A stretch of DNA of 64,000 nt from Haplosporangium gracile (Eukaryota; Mortierellomycota; Mortierellomycetes; Mortierellales; Mortierellaceae): positions 1-64,000 of the forward strand of contig JAAAUF010000022.1 of NCBI GenBank assembly GCA_015499985.1, given 5' to 3'. Positions 34,512-45,457 of this stretch are shown here, in pieces. The position numbers and the translations under genes were made by a program. The notes under the pieces were generated by a model, which did no database searches, was not told the DNA's origin, and saw only the letters and a program-made list of their open reading frames with translations. Numbering within the stretch: the stretch's first letter is position 1; every line of letters starts with the position of its first letter.

Positions 34512-35210
34512 TTAAACGCCGAAAATAAGGTGCCAAAATACGACAAACATCCGCTGTAAAAGAGTTGTCAACATGCGACGCACAAAGACCGGGGTTGGTT
34601 CAAAGTTAAGGATGTAGTCTTTGATAATCTTCTCCTCAAACCTGGTGAACTCACTACTGTGGTCAAGCAGAATGAGTGGGTTCATCTTGCTGAAGAACTT
34701 GAGGTCGGCATTAGCTTCCATCAAAACTTCCCGTATCTTCTCTAAGTATCTGCTGGACTGGACAGCGTCGTAGTGCTCATGCTTGACTTGTGTCAGAATC
34801 AACCCCACCAGTGGCGACTCGTCCAAGTTGTCCAGAAGAGCCTTCATGACGGTAAAGTCGCTTGGAGAGATCCTTCCATTGTTTGGCGCGATGACGAAAA
34901 AGATCACGTAGGAATTCCCGTCGTTCAGGGTGTTTCGAAGAATTTCGAGGTGTCCTTCGGAGGCGCGGTTGCCGTCGGCATTGTCATCGGTGCGAATGTC
35001 AAAGATACCGGGGATGTCAACGAGACGGATTCCTCTTCCGTCAACAGGAACATATTTGCTCGACATCTTGCGGGTCAACCCTGTGACAGCAGAGAATCCG
35101 GTGTGGAAATCCCCCCCAAGAGCATTGAGAATGGTGCTTTTGCCAACACCGGGGTTACCGACGAGGATCAGAGAATAGGTGCCGGTAAGAAAAGAGCGTT
35201 GAACGGTCAT
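34512..35210 (-). CDS. Small P-loop GTPase, cluster paralogue 3
   Basis: This is an intronless, 232-aa protein, convergent with paralogue 2. G1 is GNPGVGKS (18-25) followed by TILNALGG. The switch region reads TGLTRKMSS, and G3 is DIPGIFD. The shared signature FVIAPNNGRISPSDF is followed by LILTQVKHEH. The C-terminus is strongly hydrophobic (LLQRMFVVFWHLIFGV), which suggests a tail anchor rather than only an amphipathic helix. Start choice: the ATG at 35210 lies about 120 bases downstream of a TATA-like tatata box. Closest visible relative is the minisatellite-bearing gene (both have the DIPGI and SPSD motifs). Function unknown; family assignment is to P-loop GTPases of AIG1/Era type. Confidence 0.8.
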   Translation of the reverse strand: MTVQRSFLTGTYSLILVGNPGVGKSTILNALGGDFHTGFSAVTGLTRKMSSKYVPVDGRGIRLVDIPGIFDIRTDDNADGNRASEGHLEILRNTLNDGNSYVIFFVIAPNNGRISPSDFTVMKALLDNLDESPLVGLILTQVKHEHYDAVQSSRYLEKIREVLMEANADLKFFSKMNPLILLDHSSEFTRFEEKIIKDYILNFEPTPVFVRRMLTTLLQRMFVVFWHLIFGV

Positions 35211-35330
35211 GGCGATTGCTTTGTTGAAGAGGGTACAATAACGGTGTGACAGAGGGATGAGGGGAGGGGCGGTTCTGTATCAACAGCGTGAAAGAAATTC
35301 AAAAAGTGGTTGCAGAGTCGCTGTACCGCA

Positions 35331-35336
35331 TTTATA
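35331..35336 (-). promoter_or_regulatory. TATA-like box of GTPase paralogue 3
   Basis: Minus-strand catataaatg lies about 120-126 bases upstream of the ATG at 35210, the same spacing as for the plus-strand paralogue. Confidence 0.45.
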
Positions 35337-35484
35337 TGCGCACAATCCAAGGGTGGTATATGACCTGTAGCATCCGTGCATTTTCGCCGGCTGGCAAAGC
35401 ATTCCCAAATAAATAAGCAACATGCAAGGATATTGAGTACAAGAGGCGAGGAAATTGTATTTGTATAGTCGATGGCGATGGCGA

Positions 35485-35493
35485 TGGCGAAGA
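35485..35493 (+). promoter_or_regulatory. tggcgaaga motif, copy 4
   Basis: Exact 9-mer at the end of a short gatggc tandem, so this copy may be partly explained by the tandem. Confidence 0.2.
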
Positions 35494-35590
35494 TACCTTG
35501 CATGAAGTGGTAGTGACAGGCAGAATGAAGATTAACAGCGAGTCGCACATAAACGTAACATTGCCCAAGGCAGCATCTGCGGACGATGGC

Positions 35591-35599
35591 TGGCGAAGA
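35591..35599 (+). promoter_or_regulatory. tggcgaaga motif, copy 5
   Basis: Exact 9-mer upstream of paralogue 3. Context: ggctggcgaagacacttgg. Confidence 0.3.
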
Positions 35600-35919
35600 C
35601 ACTTGGGCCTCGGATAAATAGAACACAACCTACAAAGACAGGGCCAATTGACGGCCGGGTGTGTCACGCTGCAGCGTTCAAGTCCACGTCCCAACAGTGC
35701 CCTTTCGCCCCGCAGAGAATGCCACTGCCTCATATTTACAATTAAATTGAATGAGCGACAGGGGATCTATTTTCTTAATAGTGTGATTGTCTAAAGGCAC
35801 AATGTTTTTTATCCACGCAGCATGTCCTCTTGAACCGTAAAAAAACAAAAATACCCAAGTTCCAAAAAAGTGTTTTATTGTCGTTGTCTCTGCTGGACCT
35901 GTGCTTGTCCAAACTGTCC

Positions 35920-37092
35920 TTATGCCACAATGATCAACTGTGCGCGTGGGGTCAACTTGGCCTCCTCCAGAGTTTGCTGCAGAATTTCATCCTTGTAGAC
36001 ACTATTACGTCAATGTGTAAGAAGGAGGTCATGTCAGTTCACTTCAACCATGTTTGCACAGAACACCCATCCAAGAGAAAGAGAAGTAACTTGACTGTGA
36101 GACTTACGTTTTGGGAAAGTTGGTCATGAGGGTAAATCCTGGTGCCTTGACGCCCCTTGCATTCAGGTTTGCCTGCACAAAGTCGCGGACTCTCTGAAGG
36201 GTGTGCTCAGGTTCAAAGTCGCCACGGATCGACGTACCATCCAACATGCGGACCTGAATCTGACAGCTGCCTCCAGGTCCCTCAACTGTCTTGATCTCCT
36301 TACCCTCTGAGCTGCTGTTGCCAATCAGCCCTGTCTTGGCAGAGGTTGCTACGAATGCAATGCTCTGAAAAAGTTTCGTGGCCAGGCTGATGATGCCAGA
36401 GGAAAGGTGGCTGACCGCGGTCAAGAGCCGGACATGATATGGCGCCCCATCCGGATTACCCTTCTTTTGTCCTGCTGATGCCGCTGCCTTGGGAACATTA
36501 CTACCACCACTACTGCTATCGCTTCCTCCAAGCGTCTGTCCGCTGCCGCTGAAGGATGAGCCTCCCTCATAGGATTTAATATAACTCTGAATCTTGCCGA
36601 CATCCGCGCCGACAACGCGAGCAACCTCGGAGCGGTTCTTGAAGAAGAGGATGGTGGGCATGGCAGTGACTTTGTAGGCACCTGCGCAGTCCTGAGCCTT
36701 GTCTACATCGACCTTGGCAAAAATAGTTGAAGTATGCTTGCGCTCCAGTCCCTCCAGAATCGGCGCCAACGTTTTGCAAGGTCCGCACCTAGATATGACG
36801 GACGGAAGATGACGTTAGATGGTGTTTTGGATAGATATCTTTCCTGTTGTTGTGGCTACTCGTAAGAGTCTTTCCTGGTTCCTGAGCATACCATGTGGCA
36901 AAAAAGTCGACGACGACCTACAGGAAGCAGAGAAAAGTGTTAAGAGGGAAAAGAACTGTCAGCATGTCTATTTGAAGCAGTCCCGCAATGACTTGTGCCA
37001 TGCCATCTCGTTCCAGAGAAACAACCTACCAGCTTTGAGCCTGCGGAAGAGAGGGTGCTGTTGAGTTCTGCCTGAGAGTTGACGTTCTTCAT
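35920..37092 (-). CDS. Thioredoxin-UBX fusion protein
   Basis: Four exons (37030-37092, 36892-36917, 36108-36788, 35920-36001) give 283 aa. The N-terminal domain (1-105) is a classical thioredoxin with an intact WCGPC active site at about 30-34 and a cis-Pro loop (AMPTILFF). A Ser/Gly-rich linker and a helical stretch follow. The C-terminus (about 185-283) is a UBX domain: QIQVRMLDGTSIRGDF, FTLMTNFPKT, then VYKDEILQQTLEEAKLTP. UBX domains dock on the AAA ATPase p97/Cdc48. The protein therefore may bring a redox-active thiol domain to Cdc48 substrates. This differs from UAS-UBX proteins, whose thioredoxin-like domain lacks the CxxC. The last exon is needed to complete UBX, and all joins preserve phase. 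Confidence 0.85.
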
Positions 37093-37369
37093 GGTTATGA
37101 GTGTGTTGTTAGTTGATGAGTGGTGCGTGAGAGTGTGAATAAAAAAGAGAGAGGAAGACCGTTGCGTGTGAGAGAGAAGACGTGTGTTTATGGAAAGTGA
37201 GAGCAAAGGAATAGGAGGACTGAGAAGAACAAGTGAACAAGGGGTGGGGAAGCAACCTTCCTTATTTCAACTGTTCAAGACACAGAGGGTCACTTATTCA
37301 CCTCCAAAACGAAAAGGAATGTTCCTCTTGCTCACTTTATTCAAACCTCAGGATCTAGACAAAGCGGCC

Positions 37370-38945
37370 ATGCCCCCAAGACTCATCGGTGAGATCATCT
37401 ACCGCAGGGAAAAAGACACAGGAAACGAGAAAAGAGCTGTCAGGAGGACTCAAGGAGCAGGAAGGTGCTTCATGTTCTCTATTAGTCTAACTCACAAGCG
37501 GATACATACTTCATTGCCCCACAAGTAGATATCGGCATTAACCTCACCGACCCCATGTTCCGTGGGTTGTACAACGGAAAGCAGGCGCACGTAGGTAAGG
37601 AAGGATATAAGGGGATGTCAATGAAACGTGTCTTTGGACCTGAATGAACGGCCAATTGAATGATTTGTGAGCGTCTACCTTCTAGATGATTTGGCACAGG
37701 TGCTTTTTCGTTCAAAGCGCGCAGGCGTCGATCGTATGATTGTCACAGGAGGAAACTTGAGTGACTGCAAGGAGGCGCTGGATCTTGTCAAGAATCACGG
37801 TACGGGACGCTATCTTTGATCACTTGCAAGGCCAACGGACATATGTAAACCACTATTGTGAACTATCCCCAATTGACACTCGCTGTTTACGACTTTTTTA
37901 GACGGCCTATTCATGACTGTGGGATGTCACCCAACGCGCTGCTCCGAATTTGAGAGTCACGCCGACGGACCAGAGGGTTACTTCAATGCCCTAAAGGCAT
38001 ACCTCGACAACCCAGAGACCAAAGGAAAGGTCGTCGCTATCGGCGAGTGTGGACTAGGTAAGGATCGGTTGTTGAAAAGTTTATTGCAGTGGCGCCGCCA
38101 CGGATCGTAAACAATGTTACTTACGACATACTAATTGTACATTTTCTTGCACTAGACTACGACAGGCTTCATTTCTGCCCGAAGGAAACTCAGCAAAAGT
38201 ACTTTGAGCGCCAATTCGACCTTGCCGAGTCGACTTGTCTGCCAATGTTCTTGCACAACCGTAACACTGGAGAGGACTTTGGAAAACTGGTTACGCAGCA
38301 CAGGTCGAGGTTCACACACGGAGTAGTTCATTCGTTCACAGGATCCGTCGAGGAGATGCAGCAATATCTGGACCTGGGCTTGTACATTGGTATCAACGGC
38401 TGGTAAGTTGAGTCATTGAGAGCTTCCTGCAGAGTGGCACGTCCTTAGAGCACTGAGATACCTACCAATGCGAATGAAATTATCTTTTATGCCGTAATAG
38501 TTCGCTGAAGACAGAGGAGAATTTGAAGGTCGCTGTCAGTGTGCCTTTGGATAGGTTGATGCTGGAAACTGATGGACCTTGGTGCGATATCCGTCCAACC
38601 CATGCCTCGTTCAAACACCTGTCAAAGATGACGCCAGAGCAACAGGCTATGTACAGCCCTCCTTCTAAGAAGAAGGAAAAGTTTGAGTCTGGGTTGATGG
38701 TTAAGAACAGGAACGAGCCCTGCACGATGGGGTACGCTTGCTTTTGTCGTTGTTTTTATTGCCAATATAGATATGCGCTGTTGACTATGATTTCTAATTA
38801 CGTTTTGCTCCTTTCACTTTATTTTCCGTTCAATAGACAAGTGCTTCATGTTATGGCGGATCTTCACGGCATGGACCCCGATACCTTGGCAGACATTGTG
38901 TACAGGAACACGACCAAAGTGTTCTTCCCTGACAGGTCGGTGTGA
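37370..38945 (+). CDS. TatD-type metal-dependent DNase (TATDN1-like)
   Basis: Seven exons (37370-37388, 37529-37594, 37686-37799, 37902-38057, 38156-38402, 38501-38731, 38837-38945) give 313 aa, the family's usual length. TatD enzymes are Mg-dependent 3'-5' exonucleases linked to apoptosis-like DNA fragmentation and DNA repair. Metal-site motifs are seen in order: DIGINLTD near the N-terminus, [30 protein letters not shown] and ETDGPWC. The C-terminus ([10 protein letters not shown]) matches eukaryotic TATDN1. The first exon carries only six codons plus one base. Its promoter region is shared with the divergent thioredoxin-UBX gene (277 bases between starts). Confidence 0.93.
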
Positions 38946-39200
38946 CTGTTGCACCACTCACAAATGGAATGTGCGAAAAACAAAAATAAAATCGAGCGAA
39001 ACGCGTCGAGCTTTGGACCATCTTTGTACTTGGTTGTCTGTTGTTTCGCCCCTTCCTTTCCTTCCTCTCCCCTCCTACACTTGGGTCACTTCCTTAATCT
39101 ACCCTTCTTCATCAACCAACCCTGCCATCTCTTCCTTGGCTAGCGCACCAAGTGTCCAAGGGAGACGAACACTCATCTCCAGCCAACTCCCCGACGCACC

Positions 39201-42200
39201 ATGGTAACCATCCTCTTTCGACAACAAAAAGAACGCCACCATTTCATCGCGACCAAAGGATAAAAAGGACAATCTGAATGAACAGGTTACCTTTCAAAGT
39301 ATTGACACTACACTTGCTACGATCTCGTAGGTGCATCCGACCAAGCTGGCACAGCGCATGAAGAAGGACGATGGCTCCTCGACAACCAATGGAGATCCAA
39401 AAAAGCGGAAAGGCCCCTTCAACACTTTGTGGGGTAGTACCGACTTTGATGGATATGGCGTCAACGGCGTTGGCGATCACAGCGACGAACAGGACGAGGG
39501 CAAAGATTCTGGTAACATCGATCCCGCCCCTACCCCACGCAAAAGAAAATCCAGAGAAGCCAATGGTGGTACCAAAATTGGTGGCGTTGAGGTCAAAACA
39601 AGGCAGCTTCAGGAGGACACACCGTCGAAGAAACAGAAATCAGGAACAGCACCACCCAACCCACCTGTCAACTCGGCCTTTGTCAACTTTTTCAACAAGG
39701 TCCAAGTCAACGACATCAAGAAACCCAAGGAGTCGGCGTCACCTTCATCAATGCCAGCATCCTCACCACATTCCGCATCACCTCAGACAGTCTCAGCATC
39801 CCAGCCCGCCAAGTCTTTGAAGGAGATGTTTGACCGATCAACGAGCTCGCTTCGACCACAGGAGACGCCTACAGACATCGATCCTCAGGAGGGTGCTGAA
39901 AAGGCAAATATCGAATCAATTGACCTGACATGTCAAGCGTCATCATCATCAGGAAAATTCAAGCCGCTCGATTCTGAACCGGCGCCGCGGGAGGCAAGAA
40001 AGAAGAACGATAGCGTTACCAAAACTAGCACGAGCATGAATGAGCCAAGCGTTGCTGAACCAGTGTCAGAGATGATGGACGTGGATGACGATGAACCAGC
40101 GCAGTCTACGCCAGTCAAGTCCAAAAAGTTCTCGACCAAATCTCGATCAAAGGCAACAAAGTCCAAGAAGGTTGCCACCAACGACGAATTAGAGGAGAAC
40201 CCAAGAACAGCACCTGCTAAGGGATCAGGAACCAAGAAGCGGAAACCAGTAACCACAGATAAGCAAGGTTCGGAAACTAAGTTCGAGGACGCGGCTGAGG
40301 CACCAAAGGAAGATCCACCCAAGGAGGATCCTCCTAAGAATAGATCGGTGCTTGAGTTTTTCAAGTTCCAGCCAAAGTCAGAGGTCAAAGTTGCGGGCAC
40401 TCCTCAAGACAAGGCAGCAGCAGGAACAACGATCAGCGGGGAAGCAGAATTGGCCACAACAAAAATAACAACAAAAGGGGACCAGGACCAGGATCAAACA
40501 CCGATGTATAGTCGACCTCGGAGCCATTCCTCAAAGCCCGTCACTCCGTCATTTTCCGCTTCAGTCAAGAGCACCATAACAACGCCGGCCGATGAATCAC
40601 TCAAGGAAGATACCAAGGAGGTTGTCCTGGAAGAACCAGCAGCATTGGTCGACGAGGCGTCATCCCTAAGCGGGTCGGAGAAGCCTTCCCAGCCAAGACG
40701 ACGGAGACTTGTCAGAGCCAGCCATCTTCAGCGCACCTATAACGAATCTTCCGGCAGTGATGAAGAGCAGGAAGGACTAGTCCAGACCGCACGGAAACGA
40801 CGCGTACCTAATGAACGCAAGCAGGACGACGGAACAGGGCGGGATACTGACCCTTTGCCAGAGTCTGAACCAGAGCCAGAGACAGAACCCGAACAGGAAC
40901 TCGCTCATGTTGCCGCCTCCAGACAGCTTTTCAAGTCATACTTTGGAAGCACCAGTTCTCTGCCGCTCACGCCTAAGGTACCCAAGGAGCTCGTCTCTGA
41001 GGCCAATAACGAGACAAAGTGCTTCGATCTCGGCGTGGCGCGGCCCGCGCAGAAGACGTATTCCAAGAAGCCCGCCCCGGTCCTGAAGAAGAAGGCCCAG
41101 AGGAAGCGCTCGGCCTTTTCGGGAAGTGATGAGCCAGGATCCGACCGCGACAGTCGTTCAGACGACGATCTCTCTGACTTTGAGATCAAGGTGGACGAGA
41201 AACCGGATCCCAACCAAAAGTCCATCAGTTCCATGTTCGCTAAGGCGCCACCACGTCCAACATGGGCCCTTCCTGTCGTCAAGCCTGAGCGACGAAAGGA
41301 GTTGACGTCACAGTCTCAATCGCTACTCTCAGGAGGGCTTGTCAATGTTGGCAATACCTGTTATCTTAACTCCGTTCTCCAAGCGCTTCGCAACACCCCA
41401 GGATGCACGGACACACTCTATTTGATGATGCGGCGGATCCTGAAGTCGGCAGAGCTAACAGGTCGAGATCTCAAGTCTGGAACTTACAAATGGAGGATAT
41501 TCGAGCAAGTCATCACTACTTTCCATGATCTGGATAACAGAGAAGGCCGAAGCGCGGCCGATCAAATCTACGAGAGGTCCCTCTGCCCGAAACAGATTAT
41601 CGAAACCTTACGGTAAGTTTGTCAACAGTTGAATTCCTTTTACTTTTTCAATGCCTGATATCTGTTCTAACCCGTGTTTCATAATCTATTCATACGACAG
41701 CGGTGGAAAGTCACAGTTCAACACTTCAGGACAGCAGGACGTACCCGAGTTTCTTCTCTACCTGATCAGCCATTTTGACGATATCCAAAAGGCAGCTCAG
41801 AGGATGGGCGCGAAAGCAGAAGTCATGCTCAAAGTCAACGTGGGGATCGAGACCGAGACTGAGATTGAGACGAAGACCGCAACTTCAACTTTGCCAGCAA
41901 CTTCGATAGTAACCTCGCGCTCATCCTCGGCTTCATCTTCGTCGTCGAACTCATCTTTGTTTTCATATTCGACCACATCCTCGACAACAACGACAACAAT
42001 AACATCAGCTGCGAATTGGGAGCCTGTGAACGACCTCTTTCAGATCAGTACGGAGCGCGTTCAGGTATGTGCCAAATGCAACAAGGTGACGATCAAGAAC
42101 GACCGCGATTTTGACCTGACGGTACAAATCGACACTGCGAACCCGGGACTGATCCGTGATCTGGAATGGGGCATCTCGGATACGATGAAGCAGGAAGTGA

Positions 42201-43002
42201 CGACCGAGGACAACAAACGGTATTGTGAGCGTTGCAAGACGAACGAGCACGCTCACATATCGAATTTTTTCACGTCATTGCCCAAGATTATGATTTTGCG
42301 GCTCCAGCGGTCCAACTTTATGCAGGGTGCGGTCAAGATCCCTAATGGCGTCGCGTGTTCGCAACGGATGAATTTCAGGGAGTGGATGTCGAGCACCTAC
42401 CAAGGTGACCATCCTGACTATGGTAAGATTTGATATCTGAACTCTGATTGTTTAATTTGCTCCGCATGCTGCTGTTATATCCTCGCATTGTTAACAAACC
42501 ATTTGCCGATTTCTTATGAATCCACTACAGAGCTATGCGCTATTATTGTACACCGTGGTCGGGAGATGTTTGCTGGACATTATTTTGCATACATCAGGAA
42601 AGACACTGAGATCGAGACGGCTATCACTGAGCCCGATGGAGAATCATGGATCGAAAAGAAGTCGTACAGTTGGTATGTAGCTGTTGTCGACAGCCTTGTC
42701 GTGATGCGGGCAAAGTTATCTTTTTTGGGGCTTAAACACTAACGCGTGGCCAATTAACAATTCTGAATATTAGGCTTAAGTACAACGACTCATCTGTGGA
42801 CCCGGTATCGGATGAAGACATGGAGAAGCTATTTTCTGGAAACGTCAAGAAAACCACCATCAGCGACAGCAATAGTCCTGGAGAGAACAACAAAGCCCAT
42901 ATCTCGGGAGAGGACAAGATAGACCTTTCGGCTCTGACGAGCATCCTCGACAGCCATGTCGCCACCCCTTATGTGTACCTCTACCGTCGGCTCGACAACT
43001 AA
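39201..43002 (+). CDS. USP1-like ubiquitin-specific protease
   Basis: Five exons (39201-39203, 39331-41612, 41701-42422, 42531-42672, 42774-43002) give 1125 aa. Residues 1-660 are disordered, charged and Ser/Pro/Lys-rich, and include PIP-box-like segments (SAFVNFFNKV; SVLEFFKF) that could bind PCNA. The catalytic Cys is at about 677 in GLVNVGNTCYLNSVLQAL. The QQD box reads QQDVPEFL rather than the common QQDAHE. Zinc-type CAKC and CERC pairs occur in the middle. The catalytic His (about 1018) lies in FAGHYFAYIR. USP1 deubiquitinates PCNA and FANCD2, which fits the PIP-like motifs, but that role is inferred. The first exon may consist only of the start codon (ATG|gtaacc); otherwise translation begins at Met 39358. 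Confidence 0.85.
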
Positions 43003-43137
43003 TTACCGAGATTTGTATCATAACACCTTGTAACACTATATCCGAGCGAATAAGAGCTTTTTTTATTCTCTTGTGAAGTTGAAAGGAATGGTTGCTATTG
43101 ATGCAAAAAATCGATTTTAGTGTGTGGATTGGAACAC

Positions 43138-45123
43138 CTATTTGTCAGCAGCCAAGAGTTGAACAACCTCCAGCATCATGCTGTAGCAGTCTGGGTGGTT
43201 CCTGTAGTCCTTAAAGGGGTCGGCATCCTTGGTGAACATGGTGGCCCGGGACTTGACCATGTAAGCAAGGGCGGGGGCCTTGATCCGTGGGTAGCGAGGA
43301 GCAACGTCAAACAGGATCCGGGCGACATTGCGTGAATTCAAGGATAGCTCCACCTTTTGCTGACAGAAGGTCGCCAGATCGTCAATTCCGTACAAGTCAG
43401 CCGCCAGCATCAGATCCTCGTACTTGGCTGGTTGTCTAAAGACCCTCGTCAGTGGGGCGTTGGGAAGCCATTGTGTGATCTCTCGGTCTTGTTGCGAGAC
43501 GGCATCGGACACAGTGCAATCGCCACTGTCTGTGTTGTTGGATTTGGTGTTGCTGAAGGTGAAACGCTCAGCGCTCGGAGCCAGGTTGGTTTCGCCGGTG
43601 TAGATGTATTGGAGTAATACAAGAAAGACAGCCGAGGACACCTGGTCGACCACAAACGTTAAAGTCCTGGGTCCCGTTCCTGGGGTTGTCTCCTTGTCAG
43701 ATTTCGTAGCTTCAGTGGTTGCAGTCGCCTCAGTAGTCGCGTCCGCAGACTTCTCCGCATTAGCTGATTCCTCGCTTTCGGCTGTTTTATCCTTGGTGGA
43801 GGTGGTAGAGCTGCCCCCAACAGCTCCCAGCTCACATTCCAGCTTTGACAGGTCTGGAGTTTCAGACTCTGAGAAAGATAAGTCGCCAGCAGAGTCGTCA
43901 GCCTGGCTTCCAATATCCGTGAAAGAAGTGACGCTGCCAGTCTCGTCCTCGTGATTTGACAAAGTCCTCGTCATTTTGCCCTCGTCCACATTCTCTTGAG
44001 TCCTTCCAGTCGTAGTGACTTTCGCCGCGGCATCATTGACCGCTTTTTGTTGCGCAAGGGACAAACCAACTGCGGCAGCATTGGAAGTGATCCTTTGGAC
44101 AGCGTCGTCGATCATTTTGGCAAAGACTTTACTCTGGCTCAGAACAACACGGTGAGCCCAGAGACCTATATCGGCCGCGTTACGATCGTCGGGAAAGACA
44201 AAGCAGATATCGACAGAGTAAGGGTCTTTGAGGAACCGGGGTAGGATGTCATGGTTCTTGGGTGGAGGGGGCAGAGGTACGCGAGCGACGGTTGGAGCAG
44301 TCGAGAGGACGATATGGAACTCGAACGCGTGTGTGTCTGTCGAGACCTTATCCAAATCAATCGTTCCTGTCCAAATTTTACATGCATGATCGGAAGTTTA
44401 GTTCTCTTATGATGTAGCCTTTGCTTTTAAAAAGTGGAAACACAAGCTCAAGAACACACAAAACAAGTTTCCGGTACCTTTGATGACTTTTCCATCAAGA
44501 AGAGCCTTCTCGACAATCGGAAAAGTCACAAACCGGCTAGGATCCTTCTTGGGGATAAACGTCATAGATTTGTACTGCCGAATATCCAGATCCGTCGGCG
44601 AAGAAGTCGTCTTGTCTTTTGAAAAGACCTGCCCGTTATGCCACGAGACTTCAACCTCAATCTGACCGCCCTTGACCTGCACGGCAGAGACGGGTAGAGA
44701 GCCGACCTGCTGCTGCGAAAAGTTGACCTTGATGAACCAGATAGAGGAGCCGTCGGTGCGCGCCTGGGTCGCAGTGCTGAGAAGGGTTGTGCGTTCGACG
44801 AACGAGTACCGACTCTTGACGGGCAGGGTTAGTTCTTGGATTTTTGGTATCCCATAGAGGGTTGTGTCAAATGTCGCGGTTGGGGTGGATGGGGCGAATG
44901 CCGAGGAGGGTGCGAATGGGGATGCCGTCGGTGCGAGTGCGAATGGAGACGTCGAGGACGCGAACGGGGATGTCGTGGGTGCGGCCGAGGCTGCTGCGAA
45001 TGGACCTGCTGAGGTTGCTGTGAATGGGGAGCCCGAGACTGGTGCGGAAGGGGAACCCGAGGTGGCGGCCGAGGATGTCGCGAACGAGAAAGGCGATGGC
45101 TTGAAGGATGATGTATACGACAT
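43138..45123 (-). CDS. BTB/POZ-domain protein with SPF-repeat N-terminus
   Basis: Two exons (44478-45123, 43138-44366) give 624 aa. BTB proteins commonly act as substrate adaptors for cullin-3 ubiquitin ligases. The N-terminal 75 residues repeat S/T-x-S-P-F motifs. Residues 75-250 form a beta-rich region (YSFVERTTLLSTAT, SIWFIKVNF, IEVEVSWHNGQVF) that may be a MATH-like fold, but I cannot confirm it. The BTB core begins at SVDICFVFPDD with LWAHRVVLSQSKVF and is split by a long acidic Ser/Thr/Glu insert of about 130 residues. It then resumes with FLVLLQYIYTGE and YEDLMLAADLYGIDDL. The C-terminus resembles a BACK-like helical segment. A decayed partial copy lies just upstream. Confidence 0.8.
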
Positions 45124-45457
45124 TGTTGTGAGTGAATGTGCCGAATGCGCGTCGTAAGGGTAAGTTTCGTTCTTGCTGTGCGTTTGTGAAGTCGACACAA
45201 AGAAGGAAGAAGGAGAAAAGTGCACGAGAAGCAAAAAAAAGGAGCCAGCTTGTTCTTGGCAAAATCCGGTGGCAAAAGAAGGGCATTGAATTTCGCCCGC
45301 GTGAAAATATGTTTGGTATGGTGGAGGTGCTGCTATTGTTGCTTACTGACGGAAAACTTGAGGGGTTCAAGTAAATGCCCCCCAATCGAAGACATTCGTC
45401 CCCGCCTGCATTGTCACTGATTGCATGTTCAGCATCCTCATCGCCTGACTACTCTGC
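45124..45457. other. Intergenic, BTB gene promoter
   Basis: About 330 bases between the BTB gene start and the 3' end of its decayed partial copy. No gene was recognised. Confidence 0.5.

Larger units (their letters stand above)
35211..35919. other. Intergenic region upstream of GTPase paralogue 3
   Basis: It includes a minus-strand TATA-like box (35331-35336) and two tggcgaaga copies. No gene was recognised. Confidence 0.5.

Noticed and set aside
39204..39330. Possible frameshift instead of an intron before the USP exon
   Set aside because: Donor and acceptor are present and keep the frame, so an intron is simpler.
44864..45157. Ala/Gly/Asp-rich plus-strand frame over the BTB gene
   Set aside because: Antisense of the SPF repeats.
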